DNA of 64,000 nt from contig NZ_RJKL01000001.1 of NCBI RefSeq assembly GCF_003751945.1, positions 6,138,001-6,202,000 on the forward strand, read 5' to 3'. Positions 63,943 through 64,000 of the stretch are shown piece by piece. Source of the stretch: Couchioplanes caeruleus. GTDB lineage: Bacteria > Actinomycetota > Actinomycetes > Mycobacteriales > Micromonosporaceae. The translations under genes and the position numbers were made by a program. The notes under the pieces were generated by a model. The model worked only from the letters and a program-made list of their open reading frames with translations. It had not been told where the DNA came from and made no database searches. Within the stretch, counting starts at the first letter, position 1; every line of letters begins with the position of its first letter.

Positions 63943-64000
63943 GTGGCGAAGAAGTTCGAGTTGGACCTGAGTGACGCCGTGTGGCGCCGCAGTGGCACGT
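63943..64000 (+). CDS. DUF397-like protein, N-terminal fragment at window edge
   Basis: GTG 63943 opens VAKKFELDLSDAVWRRSGT and runs to the end of the window. The DLS..WRRS pattern recalls DUF397 proteins, small partners of XRE regulators in Streptomyces and relatives. CAGACT lies seven bases before the GTG, with no Shine-Dalgarno. Only 19 codons are visible, so the call is tentative. Confidence 0.45.
   Translation, partial: MAKKFELDLSDAVWRRSGT

Overview
The window is about 72% GC with strongly GC-biased third codon positions, many GTG starts and dense, often overlapping genes. It holds families typical of high-GC Actinobacteria: B12-dependent ribonucleotide reductase, HrdB/SigA-type sigma factor, coproporphyrin-type haem genes with HemQ, DUF3039, DUF3093, DUF3099, DUF3159, DUF3710, DUF4193, DUF5522 and a DUF397-like start. 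Spo0M, three tandem PQQ-type beta-propellers and a large NACHT protein suggest Micromonosporaceae (Actinoplanes or a relative). The family placement is inference. The window looks chromosomal; no plasmid, phage or complete IS element is visible.

Layout. 1-5.3 kb: end of nrdJ with a strong terminator, an MFS permease, an HTH regulator/hydrolase pair behind a palindrome, DUF5522 and a lipoprotein. 5.5-10.7 kb: IdeR/DtxR, then acuC (deacetylase) and a Pat-type GNAT/acyl-CoA-synthetase fusion, a likely reversible protein-acetylation pair. 11-13.5 kb: SigB-like sigma factor, Spo0M, dtd. 13.5-18.3 kb: a 1083-aa NACHT STAND ATPase converging on a deoC-gntR operon with an operator-like inverted repeat. 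18.4-20.7 kb: a mosaic patch with an intact HhH-GPD gene of lower GC, a kinase remnant, a methyltransferase, and an SCP1.201/DddA-like deaminase fragment joined in frame to the back half of a second HhH-GPD gene. 20.6-28.6 kb: GGDEF-EAL protein, DUF3099, psuG-psuK, DUF3039, TRIC channel, and a DEAD/DEAH helicase behind a perfect hairpin. 28.3-31.8 kb: DUF7455, HrdB-like sigma factor, inositol monophosphatase. 31.9-44.3 kb: a conserved actinobacterial block (LytR_C, DUF4193, DUF3093, dut, DUF3710, OB-fold, DUF3159, ceoC-ceoB, APC permease, TRAM methyltransferase, dxs). 44.3-52.2 kb: three paralogous membrane-anchored beta-propellers, an OmpR-type two-component system, and two paralogous proline-rich membrane proteins. 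52.4-64 kb: fadB-fadA, RNase D, a trypsin-like protease, DUF3000, hemE, hemY and hemQ, a GNAT, a CBM48-like protein, wrbA and the start of a DUF397-like gene.

Most of the window is ordinary housekeeping sequence. The points most worth a second look are: a 249-bp block of perfect nucleotide identity shared by the two sigma-factor genes 18 kb apart (probable gene conversion); the deaminase/HhH-GPD chimera; the single-gene NACHT protein; the beta-propeller trio with four conserved cysteines and a shared N-terminal IDLG-type motif; a hairpin that would hide the ribosome site of the helicase gene; and at least a dozen genes with a -10-like hexamer 6-8 nt before the start codon and no Shine-Dalgarno (leaderless candidates). 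Several intergenic gaps carry short degenerate tandem repeats.
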